Source: Desulfobacterales bacterium (lineage in GTDB: Bacteria > Desulfobacterota > Desulfobacteria > Desulfobacterales > C00003106). From it: 6,281 bases of DNA. Location: contig JAUWMN010000109.1 in NCBI GenBank assembly GCA_030613165.1, forward strand, positions 1-6,281. The letters run 5' to 3'. A program made the position numbers and the translations under genes. This document shows positions 1 through 6,256 of this stretch, in pieces. A model generated the notes under the pieces. It saw nothing but the letters and a program-made list of their open reading frames with translations. It was not told the origin of the DNA and ran no database searches. Within the stretch, counting starts at the first letter, position 1. Every line of letters begins with the position of its first letter.

Positions 1-893
1 TCTTAGGGTTGTCCGTAGTACTCCCTACAGGTGATTGCATACACACAGGTGTTGAAACAACCAAGGGCGTGGTCGGTTATGACATGACACGGCTGATGGT
101 TGGTTCAGAAGGGACATTGGGAGTTATTACAAAAATTATTCTCCGTCTCCTTCCCCTCCCCGAAACAGTATGCACTATGACAGCGGTCTTTGACCATATT
201 GAGGATGCCGCTCGAGCTGTTGCCGGCATCATACGATCCGGGATTATTCCAAGGACCTTGGAATACATGGATCAGTCTGCCATTCGATGCGCAGAGTCGT
301 ATCTTAATATAGGTCTTCCTGTGGACGCTGGAGCTATGCTCCTTATTGAAACAGATGGATCCAAGGAAATGGCCGAAATGGAGATATCAAAGCTGTGCGC
401 GCTGTGTCTGCCATATAGAGCTCGCTCGGTTCACAAAGCTAAAACCCCGAAAGAGGCGCTCGATCTATGGAAGGCTCGAAAGGCCATCTCCCCGGCCCTG
501 TTTAAACTGAATCCTGACAAAATCAACGAGGACATCGTGGTGCCGAGAAGCAAGGTTCCGGATCTCGTGAAAAAGATTGACGACCTGCGTAACAAAACCG
601 GCCTCACCATGGTAAGCTTTGGGCACGCGGGCGACGGGAATATTCACTTTAATATAATGCTCGACAAGAGTAAAAAATCAGAACTTCAAAAAGCTAACGT
701 CGCCGTAAAGACACTCTTAAAATATACTGTTGAATTAGGAGGCACTATTTCAGGAGAACACGGCGTAGGTATCACCAAGCTCCCTTTTATCCGTCTTGAA
801 ATGTCAGAAGAGGAGATAGACCTAATGAGGAGGATCAAAAAGGCCTTTGACCCGAACAATATTTTGAACCCGGGCAAAATATTTCCGGGTTAG
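1..893 (+). CDS. glcD: FAD-linked 2-hydroxyacid dehydrogenase, GlcD-like catalytic subunit (5' partial)
   Basis: This is the flavin subunit of a glycolate oxidase or D-lactate dehydrogenase type enzyme (vanillyl-alcohol oxidase superfamily), which oxidises a 2-hydroxyacid to the 2-oxoacid on FAD. The frame is open to the window edge (reading LGLSVVLPTGD), so the TTG at 9 is internal. About 297 residues are visible of the roughly 460 usual, and the N-terminal FAD-binding part is missing. Counting from codon 9, the end of the FAD domain shows VGSEGTLGVIT at 31-41. The C-terminal substrate domain shows EDIVVPRSKVP at 174-184, SFGHAGDGNIHFN at 203-215 with its two His, GGTISGEHGVG at 244-254, and the family's closing DPNNILNPGKIF at 281-292. 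The iron-sulfur partner follows after 12 bases in the same frame. Family assignment is firm. The substrate (glycolate, D-lactate or another 2-hydroxyacid) cannot be decided from this sequence. Confidence 0.93.
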   Translation, partial: LGLSVVLPTGDCIHTGVETTKGVVGYDMTRLMVGSEGTLGVITKIILRLLPLPETVCTMTAVFDHIEDAARAVAGIIRSGIIPRTLEYMDQSAIRCAESYLNIGLPVDAGAMLLIETDGSKEMAEMEISKLCALCLPYRARSVHKAKTPKEALDLWKARKAISPALFKLNPDKINEDIVVPRSKVPDLVKKIDDLRNKTGLTMVSFGHAGDGNIHFNIMLDKSKKSELQKANVAVKTLLKYTVELGGTISGEHGVGITKLPFIRLEMSEEEIDLMRRIKKAFDPNNILNPGKIFPG

Positions 894-905
894 CCCATCA
901 ACAAC

Positions 906-2171
906 ATGCTTGACTATAAAAAAGCTCTTAAACAATGCATAAAATGCGGGGCCTGCATGAGTGTATGCCCTGTCTACCAAGCCACACGCATGGAAACAGA
1001 TGTGGCGCGTGGGAAGTTAGCGGTCTTACAAGAAGTGGCGTCTGGAAAACTCGGCTTGACCTCCAGCGTATCAGAAATCCTCTCGCGTTGCCTTTCCTGC
1101 GGGGCCTGCGCTGAAATCTGTGCCAATAATGTGCAATCCGATATATTAATCCAATACGGCCGACAGCAAGACTTCTTGAAACATAAGCCGGCCCTGTCTC
1201 AAAGTCTCCTTAAGACCGTAACACCGGAAAACCTGAGCCGAAACGTGATGATCCAAGGCGGCGCCCTCCTTGAAAAACTTCTCTGTAAGCAGATTCCTGA
1301 ATCGCGCGGCCTTCATATGAGGTTCCCTCTCTCGTGTTTTACGCAACGATCTATCATACCTCAGATTTCCATGACTTCTTTTCTAAAAGATTGCCAGCCG
1401 GAAGAAAAGAGAGCCGCCGGGGATATACGGGTTGGATTTTTTGTCGGGTGCGGCACTAATTATCTCTTCCCTGAAACAGGGCGCGCCTTGCTCGACATTC
1501 TAAAAGAAGTAGGTATAGCGCCGTTTATTCCCGAAGAACAAGGCTGTTGCGGGCTCATGGCTTACACTTCCGGAGACCGGAAAAGAGCGGTCGCTCTGGC
1601 AAAGCGCACCATCGACCTATTCTTCGACCAAGGGCTTGACTATATCATAACTGCATGTGCCTCCTGTTTTGCTCAACTCAAAGCCTTCCCAAAGATTTTC
1701 GAAACAGAGCCGGAACGCCGACAGGCGGAAAGGTTCTCTGAAAAAGTCATGGATGTAACCTCTTTTTTGATCGATGTGGTTGGATATGATAAATTAGGTT
1801 CCACCCGACAACAGGTTCCAAAAGATTCTCCTATTCGGGTGGTATATCATGATCCATGTCATCTTCGAATCAAACAAAAGGTTATGGAAGCCCCGAGACG
1901 ATTTTTACGCATCATCCCTGGAATTGAACTGGTTGACCTTCCTGCACATTGCTGCGGTCATGGTGGCACATTTAACCTTTCCAACTTTTCACTTTCCATG
2001 CAGATCCTTGACCGCAGAATGTCTGAAATAGAAGAGCTACAGCCGGACAAGATCGTAACAGGATGCATCGGATGCCTCATGCAGTTTCAAGAAGGGATAC
2101 AGCGGATAAAAACAAAAAAAAGAATAGAGGTCTTACACCCGCTGGTCCTGTGGAAACAACAGTATTTGTAA
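906..2171 (+). CDS. glcF: GlcF-like iron-sulfur subunit with two CCG domains
   Basis: This is the electron-transfer partner of the upstream flavin subunit, 421 residues, close to the usual GlcF length. The N-terminus carries two 4Fe-4S motifs of ferredoxin type: C11, C14, C17, C21-P and C62, C65, C68, C72. Two CCG domains follow. The first is C182, C214-C215-G, C251 and C254; the second is C318 (DPCH), C349-C350-G, C387 and C390. This layout matches GlcF and the related LutA, GlpC and HdrD/HdrB proteins. No signal peptide or membrane helix is evident, so the protein probably acts at the cytoplasmic face and hands electrons to quinone or another membrane carrier. The ATG at 906 has no clear Shine-Dalgarno sequence, which suggests translational coupling to glcD, whose TAG stop lies 12 bases upstream in the same frame. 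D-lactate dehydrogenase subunit is an equally good reading of its role. Confidence 0.93.
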   Translation: MLDYKKALKQCIKCGACMSVCPVYQATRMETDVARGKLAVLQEVASGKLGLTSSVSEILSRCLSCGACAEICANNVQSDILIQYGRQQDFLKHKPALSQSLLKTVTPENLSRNVMIQGGALLEKLLCKQIPESRGLHMRFPLSCFTQRSIIPQISMTSFLKDCQPEEKRAAGDIRVGFFVGCGTNYLFPETGRALLDILKEVGIAPFIPEEQGCCGLMAYTSGDRKRAVALAKRTIDLFFDQGLDYIITACASCFAQLKAFPKIFETEPERRQAERFSEKVMDVTSFLIDVVGYDKLGSTRQQVPKDSPIRVVYHDPCHLRIKQKVMEAPRRFLRIIPGIELVDLPAHCCGHGGTFNLSNFSLSMQILDRRMSEIEELQPDKIVTGCIGCLMQFQEGIQRIKTKKRIEVLHPLVLWKQQYL

Positions 2172-2173
2172 TT

Positions 2174-2307
2174 GGTGTTCATCCAGAAATGGCATATTTT
2201 GCCCCGACGCTGCGTTCTCCGTCCCGCCCTGGCGGGACTACGCCTCCGGTAGAAACCTTTGTGCGGCCTTGCTTCAGGACAAAATCTACCATTTCTGGAT
2301 GAACACC
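2174..2307. repeat. 134-bp foldback repeat with 19-bp perfect terminal inverted repeats
   Basis: The left end GGTGTTCATCCAGAAATGG (2174-2192) is the exact reverse complement of 2289-2307. Complementarity continues inward imperfectly (ATTTTG near 2196-2201 against CAAAAT near 2280-2285). The middle holds an 8-bp hairpin with a 2-base loop, GTCCCGCCCTGGCGGGAC (2221-2238), followed by CTACGCCTCCGG (2238-2249) and CCTTGCTTCAGGAC (2267-2280). It begins two bases after the glcF stop and has no convincing coding frame. It looks like a non-autonomous REP- or MITE-like element and could also fold in the glcDF transcript as a 3' stabiliser. No clear target-site duplication is seen. Internal blocks recur, reversed, in the repeat at 6066-6256. 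Confidence 0.85.
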
Positions 2308-2339
2308 TCATTATTGAGGTATCGCTTTTCTGTTTTTTT
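2305..2339 (+). terminator. possible rho-independent terminator after glcDF
   Basis: ACCTCA (2305-2310) and TGAGGT (2315-2320) form a 6-bp stem with a TTAT loop. A T-rich tract follows at 2325-2339 and includes seven consecutive T. The stem shares its first bases with the right end of the foldback repeat. The stem is short and the T tract begins four bases after it, so this is only a candidate. It is well placed to end the glcDF transcript. Confidence 0.4.
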
Positions 2340-2453
2340 ATGGCAAAATTTCTTGAAAAATAATAAGATATCAGACAAAATGGAATCTTACTAAAACCCT
2401 GCATGTTATAAAGCTTTAGATCCTTAATCCCAAACAAAACTTGACACTATTTT

Positions 2454-2461
2454 GGGAGGAG
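2454..2461 (+). promoter_or_regulatory. Shine-Dalgarno site fixing the diguanylate cyclase start
   Basis: GGGAGGAG lies immediately upstream of ATG 2467, with seven bases between the GGAGG core and the ATG, a near-ideal spacing. In-frame TTG 2452 and GTG 2461 would start before or inside this site, so they are unlikely starts. Confidence 0.85.
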
Positions 2462-2466
2462 TGGAC

Positions 2467-3570
2467 ATGAGTAAAATCAGCGCGAAAAAAAATCCCGCAA
2501 GATCAAAACCGATGACCGCCTTTGAAGTCTTGAGTGAAATCATCTTTAAGTTGAAAATGATCGGAGACAACGACCTGAGAAAGGGCCTGGAAACGCTTCA
2601 GGATGAGATTCATAAGAGTTTTTCCGCGACCTTTATATCGGAATATATCGATAAGATCAGAAACATTGTTCAGGAATTCAAGGACAGACTGTATAGAGTC
2701 CATCCTGAAATAGAATCGTTTGTAAATGAACTGGTCGAGGGCTTGGTCAAGACAGAGACGGACATCAAAAACATATTGCTCACCCAACAGGCAAAGCATC
2801 AATCAGATATCGAGTTCAATGCCTATCTCGAATCTGAATTAAAGGCCATGGAAAAAAGTTTTCTTGTGGCTGATGATTTGAAGAAGATTAAGAAGCCAGT
2901 CTTTGAAACACTAAAAGACATTACCAACAGGATCAATGGCAAAAGCGGCCTGGATGATGAAAGGCATCACCAGATTCAAAAGCAGCTTGAGACAATGGGA
3001 CATCAGGTAACTCTGGCCCAAAATGAAGCGAAATTGATGGAAGAAAAGTCCAAAGAATTTCTTAGATCTTCACTATACGATGAACTGACCGGGGTTTTTA
3101 ACAGGAGGGGATACCAGGAAGAACTTAACAAACAGTGGAATATTTTTAAAAGATATGGTACGGTCTTTTCGCTCGTGCTCTTTGACATCGATGATTTTAA
3201 GATTATTAACGACACCTTTGGTCACAAGGCGGGAGACATGGTGCTCCAGGAAGTTGCTAAGGGCACAAAAAAAATTTTCCGAAATGTTGATGTCCCGGCG
3301 CGTTATGGAGGTGACGAATTAATAGTTATTCTCCCTAATACCGATCTTGAGCGGGCCTTAATATCGGCTGAAAGGATGCGAAAAATGATCGAAAAGAAAA
3401 ACCTTCGGTATCAGGGGAAAAAAATAAAGATAACTATAAGTATAGGAGTGGCAACGGCTAACAAGACCGATACGCCTGAAACTTTTTTTGAACGGGCTGA
3501 TAGAGCCCTTTATGTAGCCAAAAATTCGGGCAAGAATCAAACCCAATCAGAAGAGTCTGTTGCACAATGA
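2467..3570 (+). CDS. soluble diguanylate cyclase (GGDEF domain) with helical N-terminal region
   Basis: This protein is predicted to make cyclic di-GMP from two GTP in the cytoplasm. It has 367 residues from ATG 2467. Residues 1 to about 200 are charged and look almost wholly helical, with a probable coiled coil at about 165-200 leading into the catalytic domain. No signal peptide, membrane helix or familiar sensor domain is recognised. The GGDEF domain spans about 200-357: DELTGVFNRRG at 205-215, the metal and nucleotide loop FDIDDFKIINDTFGH at 239-253 (D240, N248), then GGDEL at 281-285. The fifth position is Leu in place of Phe; the catalytic Gly, Asp and Glu are kept, so activity is expected. 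RNVD at 272-275 sits five residues before the GG and matches the RxxD inhibitory site, implying product inhibition. The gene stands between a repeat and a terminator-like hairpin, so it is probably monocistronic. The signal sensed by the N-terminus is unknown. Confidence 0.92.
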   Translation: MSKISAKKNPARSKPMTAFEVLSEIIFKLKMIGDNDLRKGLETLQDEIHKSFSATFISEYIDKIRNIVQEFKDRLYRVHPEIESFVNELVEGLVKTETDIKNILLTQQAKHQSDIEFNAYLESELKAMEKSFLVADDLKKIKKPVFETLKDITNRINGKSGLDDERHHQIQKQLETMGHQVTLAQNEAKLMEEKSKEFLRSSLYDELTGVFNRRGYQEELNKQWNIFKRYGTVFSLVLFDIDDFKIINDTFGHKAGDMVLQEVAKGTKKIFRNVDVPARYGGDELIVILPNTDLERALISAERMRKMIEKKNLRYQGKKIKITISIGVATANKTDTPETFFERADRALYVAKNSGKNQTQSEESVAQ

Positions 3571-3581
3571 ATCCCTTGCAC

Positions 3582-3660
3582 AGACCTTTAAAAAATATTG
3601 TAGATTAAAGAGACTTCTTGAGACTTTTGCGGAATATTATATTGGCAAAGGTCTTTTTTT
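3582..3660 (+). terminator. probable terminator of the diguanylate cyclase gene, long loop
   Basis: AGACCTTT (3582-3589) pairs with AAAGGTCT (3647-3654), which runs straight into seven T (3654-3660). The 57-base interior can pair again through AATATT at 3594-3599 and 3633-3638 and carries a GAGACTT direct repeat. Stem plus T tract, 11 bases after the stop codon, fits an intrinsic terminator, but the long interior is unusual. Confidence 0.5.
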
Positions 3661-3702
3661 GTTAAACAGACAATAAAGAAAGACAATTGAAAGAGGAATA
3701 GC

Positions 3703-3847
3703 TCACCGCAAAGGCGCAAAGAACGCAAAGGTTTAAAAGCCTATTGACTATTATCTGTATCCCATTTTCAAAATTGGATCCTTAAGATTTATCTTCTTTT
3801 TTTATCACCTTAGATCTTTCTTTGCGTTCTTTGCGCCTTTGCGGTGA
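3703..3847. repeat. 145-bp element with 28-bp perfect inverted repeats of GCAAAG units
   Basis: Positions 3703-3730 are the exact reverse complement of 3820-3847 (28 bp). Each arm is itself a short array of three related units, CCGCAAAG, GCGCAAAG and AACGCAAAG. The 89-base interior is AT-rich and shows no gene. The right arm ends about 20 bases before the icd ribosome binding site, so the element forms or abuts the icd leader. It resembles small non-autonomous palindromic repeats seen dispersed in many environmental bacterial genomes; that resemblance is from memory and not checked. No clear target duplication flanks it. Confidence 0.85.
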
Positions 3848-3865
3848 AATAAACAGCTTCAGTCA

Positions 3866-3871
3866 AAGGAG
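3866..3871 (+). promoter_or_regulatory. Shine-Dalgarno site of icd
   Basis: AAGGAG lies four bases before ATG 3876 and ten bases before ATG 3882. Either start is possible. The frame is open further upstream to an ATG at 3822, but that start would run through the inverted repeat and encode residues unlike the family, so it is rejected. Confidence 0.7.
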
Positions 3872-3875
3872 AATT

Positions 3876-5105
3876 ATGGAAATGACCGACAAAGGAACCA
3901 AAATTACCTTAAACAGTGACGGAACTCTGAATGTGCCGAACGACCCTGTCATCCCTTTTATTGGGGGAGACGGTATTGGACCTGATATCTGGGCGGCTAC
4001 CGTGCGTGTTCTGGATGCCGCGATAGAACGTACATATGGTGGAACAAAAAAAATATCCTGGATAGAGATATTTGCCGGAGAAAAAGGATTTGAACATACA
4101 GGGAGCTGGCTTCCCAACGAGACGCTGGAGGCGATAAAGGAACATGTGGTGGCAATCAAGGGGCCTTTAACCACGCCGGTGGGGAAAGGATTTAGAAGCG
4201 TAAACGTGGCCATCCGACAACAGCTCGATCTTTATGCCTGTGTGCGCCCTGTTTGCTATATCAAGGGAGTGCCAAGCCCCATGAAACATCCGGAAAAGGT
4301 AAACATGGTAGTCTTTAGGGAAAACACCGAAGATGTCTACGCCGGTATTGAATGGGCAAAAGGAACCGCGGAAGTCGAACGACTCCTCACCTTTCTGAAA
4401 TCCGATATGGGGATCGCCATCAGAAAGGATTCCGGCATCGGAATCAAGCCGATCAGCGAGACCGGCAGCAAGCGTTTGGTGGCCAGCGCCATTCGTTATG
4501 CCTTGGAGCAAGGGCTTCAAAGCGTAACTCTGATGCACAAAGGCAACATCATGAAATTCACCGAGGGCGCCTTCAAACAATGGGGTTATGAAGTTGCCGA
4601 AGAAATGTTTGGCGATCAAACCATAACAGAAGCCGCTCTGTGGGATCAGTATAACGGAGAGTGTCCTGAAGGAAAGGTCATTATTAAAGACCGTATTGCG
4701 GATATGATGTTCCAGCAGGTACTTCTACGCCCTGATGAATATCAGATAATAGCTACCCCGAATCTGAACGGAGACTATATATCCGACGCCCTTGCCGCGC
4801 AAGTAGGAGGCCTGGGGATGGCCCCCGGCGCCAACATAGGAGACAAATGCGCCGTGTTTGAAGCAACCCACGGTACCGCTCCCAAATATGCCGGCCAGGA
4901 CAAGGTAAACCCCGGTTCGTTGATTCTTTCAGGCGCCATGATGCTCGATTATCTCGGATGGCATGAAGGAGCAAAACAGATCAGGGAAGCCATACGAAAG
5001 ACAATAGCGGATCGCGTGGTAACTTACGACCTTGCGCGTCAAATCAAAGGCGCCAAAAAGGTAAAGTGCTCAGAATTCGCAAGCGCGATTATCGAACGCC
5101 TTTGA
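3876..5105 (+). CDS. icd: NADP-dependent isocitrate dehydrogenase
   Basis: This TCA-cycle enzyme converts isocitrate to 2-oxoglutarate and CO2 in the cytoplasm with reduction of NADP. It has 409 residues from ATG 3876, against 416 in E. coli Icd, and looks full length (ATG 3882 would give 407). Visible sites include [12 protein letters not shown] at 28-39 and the substrate loop S108-x-N110-xxx-R114 with R124 and R148. Y155, K222 in HKGN, and metal ligands D276, D300 and D304 in [12 protein letters not shown] follow. The cofactor site [15 protein letters not shown] (332-346) has K337 and Y338, with V344, Y384 and R388 matching the E. coli NADP-contacting residues K344, Y345, V351, Y391 and R395. 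Specificity is therefore predicted for NADP, not NAD. S108 aligns with the serine phosphorylated by AceK in E. coli, but no kinase is seen here. The gene appears to stand alone, behind a foldback repeat and before a terminator. Confidence 0.97.
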   Translation: MEMTDKGTKITLNSDGTLNVPNDPVIPFIGGDGIGPDIWAATVRVLDAAIERTYGGTKKISWIEIFAGEKGFEHTGSWLPNETLEAIKEHVVAIKGPLTTPVGKGFRSVNVAIRQQLDLYACVRPVCYIKGVPSPMKHPEKVNMVVFRENTEDVYAGIEWAKGTAEVERLLTFLKSDMGIAIRKDSGIGIKPISETGSKRLVASAIRYALEQGLQSVTLMHKGNIMKFTEGAFKQWGYEVAEEMFGDQTITEAALWDQYNGECPEGKVIIKDRIADMMFQQVLLRPDEYQIIATPNLNGDYISDALAAQVGGLGMAPGANIGDKCAVFEATHGTAPKYAGQDKVNPGSLILSGAMMLDYLGWHEGAKQIREAIRKTIADRVVTYDLARQIKGAKKVKCSEFASAIIERL

Positions 5106-5121
5106 TAGGCGTTCTTATTTT
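5094..5121 (+). terminator. intrinsic terminator overlapping the icd stop codon
   Basis: GAACGCCT (5094-5101) and AGGCGTTC (5107-5114) form a perfect 8-bp stem with a 5-base loop, followed by TTATTTT. The left arm is the last coding sequence of icd and the TGA stop begins in the loop. The structure separates icd from comF transcriptionally. Confidence 0.75.
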
Positions 5122-5130
5122 GGACACAGA

Positions 5131-5159
5131 CCTGCCCGCTCGTGCCGTGCAATGGCAGG
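5131..5159. repeat. small G+C-rich hairpin between icd and comF
   Basis: CCTGCC (5131-5136) and GGCAGG (5154-5159) form a 6-bp stem around a 17-base loop that contains GTGCCGTGC. It has no T tract, so it is not a classical terminator. It may be the remnant of a further palindromic repeat. The stem is short and could be chance. Confidence 0.35.
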
Positions 5160-5178
5160 CGGGGGAACGCAGCTATCC

Positions 5179-5243
5179 GTTACGGGTTACGAGTTGCGTG
5201 TTGCGCGTTTGGACCCCGTGACTCGCAACCCGTAACCCGCAAC
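5179..5243. repeat. hairpin of degenerate GGGTTRCG-type units upstream of comF
   Basis: The arms 5179-5207 and 5215-5243 are each 29 bases long, separated by seven. They match as inverted repeats at 23 of 29 positions. Each arm is a run of short related units such as GGGTTACG, AGTTGCG and GTGTTGCG, so the structure is both a degenerate tandem repeat and a palindrome. It ends 25 bases before the comF start codon. It may affect comF expression as a leader hairpin, but it looks more like a dispersed intergenic repeat. Confidence 0.75.
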
Positions 5244-5268
5244 TGTAATTTCAACTTCGACATACTAC

Positions 5269-6051
5269 ATGCTGAAACCTCTACAAAGGCTCGGTCGCGC
5301 CTTCCTAAATACGGTCTTTCCGCCTACCTGTTTTCTTTGCGGCACAAGCCACCGGTTTGATCCGCCTAATGCGGATCAAACCCTTCGTGCTGTCGAGCAG
5401 CTCACTGCTCCCTACTTTTGCGCGTCCTGTCGCGAAGAAATCCACACAATAGATTCCCCTCTGTGTATCCAATGCGGTCTGCCGTTTATCTCACGCGAGG
5501 GAGAAGATCATGTTTGCGGAGATTGCATTGAAACTAAAAGATACTTCCGGACAGCACGGGCCTCGGGTGTATACGACGGGGCTCTCATGGAGGGAATCCA
5601 TGTTTTCAAATATGGGAAAAAGACCCGCCTTGCCAGACCATTAGGAACGCTCCTTAAGGAGACCTTTTTCCGGTTTTGGGACAAACAATCGATCGATCTG
5701 ATGGTGCCTGTCCCCCTCCATATCCACCGCCTTCGAGAACGAGGATTCAACCAGGCCCTTTTATTGTTCGCCAAATGGGCTGAATCAGAAAATATCTCCT
5801 GTGACCCTCTCGTGCTGAAAAGGCCTCAAAAGACAGCCCCGCAAACAAACCTTGGCAGAAAGGAACGCAAAAAAAATATCCGGGGGGCGTTCGAACTCCT
5901 ATCTCCGGAGACAATCAAAGGGAAGAGAATCCTCCTGGTGGACGATGTCTACACCACCGGCTCCACAGTGAACGAATGCGCGCGTGTCTTGATGAAAGGA
6001 GGGGCCGCGGTGGTCGATGTGCTGACACTGGCAAGGGCAGTGGAGAAATAA
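5269..6051 (+). CDS. comF: ComF family protein, zinc-ribbon plus phosphoribosyltransferase domain
   Basis: This is a 260-residue cytoplasmic protein of the ComF/GntX family, whose members are needed for late steps of DNA uptake in competent bacteria but also occur widely in species not known to be competent. The N-terminal region holds four CxxC pairs (C21/C24, C51/C54, C66/C69, C83/C86), enough for two zinc sites. The C-terminal phosphoribosyltransferase fold begins near 95. It shows VPVPLHIHRLRERGFNQA at 146-163 and the PRPP-binding signature ILLVDDVYTTGSTV at 221-234, with the adjacent aspartates D225 and D226. Length is close to the family norm and all key residues are present. ATG 5269 is chosen because the family-typical FPPTCFLC follows at 17-24, yet no Shine-Dalgarno sequence is visible in the 25 bases between the hairpin and the start. 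No competence genes are in view, so its physiological role here is open. Confidence 0.93.
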   Translation: MLKPLQRLGRAFLNTVFPPTCFLCGTSHRFDPPNADQTLRAVEQLTAPYFCASCREEIHTIDSPLCIQCGLPFISREGEDHVCGDCIETKRYFRTARASGVYDGALMEGIHVFKYGKKTRLARPLGTLLKETFFRFWDKQSIDLMVPVPLHIHRLRERGFNQALLLFAKWAESENISCDPLVLKRPQKTAPQTNLGRKERKKNIRGAFELLSPETIKGKRILLVDDVYTTGSTVNECARVLMKGGAAVVDVLTLARAVEK

Positions 6052-6065
6052 ATAATTTTGAAATT

Positions 6066-6256
6066 GGCTCTCAAGAGCCTCTTGCAGAAACAACTTCGTC
6101 ACGAGATCGTGCGAAAAAGTTCTGCGCAAGGAAGAGGAGTGAAATCGCCGCAGGCGTAGCGGTAGCTACGTTGAGGACGATTTTACGACGATGAGGCAAC
6201 GCAGGACTTTTGCAGCCGATCGCAGTAGATGGCTGTTTCTGCAAGAGGCTCTCAAG
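6066..6256. repeat. about 190-bp foldback repeat after comF
   Basis: An 18-bp perfect inverted repeat (GAGCCTCTTGCAGAAACA at 6075-6092, its reverse complement at 6234-6251) brackets a centrally placed hairpin, CGTAGC-GGTA-GCTACG (6155-6170). Further partial pairing lies between, for example AAATCG near 6142-6147 with CGATTTT near 6178-6184, and AAAAAGTTCTGCG near 6114-6126 with CGCAGGACTTTT near 6200-6211. The arm and hairpin centres coincide near 6163, so the whole unit can fold as one long imperfect stem. GGCTCTCAAG occurs at both ends in direct orientation (6066-6075, 6247-6256). There is no coding frame worth calling. It shares blocks, in reverse orientation, with the repeat at 2174-2307. 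The remaining 25 bases of the window show no feature. Confidence 0.8.

Noticed and set aside
2190..2203. TGGCATATTTTGCC as a sigma-54 promoter.
   Set aside because: The spacing between GG and GC is eight bases where ten are required, and the sequence lies inside the foldback repeat just after glcF.
2353..2381. TTGAAA, 17-base spacer, CAAAAT as a sigma-70 promoter for the cyclase gene.
   Set aside because: The -10 match is only four of six in an AT-rich stretch, which is too weak to call by eye.
2063..2437. Open frames of 79 aa (+) and 116 aa (-) around the glcF end and the following gap.
   Set aside because: They run through the foldback repeat and the glcF 3' end, have no ribosome binding site or recognisable domain, and are rich in residues expected from translated palindromes.
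2441..2446. TTGACA as a -35 box for the diguanylate cyclase gene.
   Set aside because: A -10 box at normal spacing would fall on the start codon, and the Shine-Dalgarno site lies only eight bases downstream.
3703..3847. CRISPR array, because of the repeated GCAAAG units.
   Set aside because: The units are 8-9 bases long with no spacers between them and occur as two inverted arms, unlike direct repeats with unique spacers.
3822..3875. Upstream ATG 3822 as the icd start, adding 18 residues.
   Set aside because: The extension translates the right arm of the inverted repeat; the good Shine-Dalgarno site is at 3866-3871 and the family N-terminus fits ATG 3876 or 3882.
5142..5360. 72-aa + strand frame across the icd-comF gap.
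   Set aside because: It overlaps comF in another frame, covers the GGGTTRCG hairpin and has no family features.
5976..6194. 72-aa + strand frame at the end of comF.
   Set aside because: It overlaps the comF 3' end in another frame and then translates the foldback repeat; no domain is recognisable.
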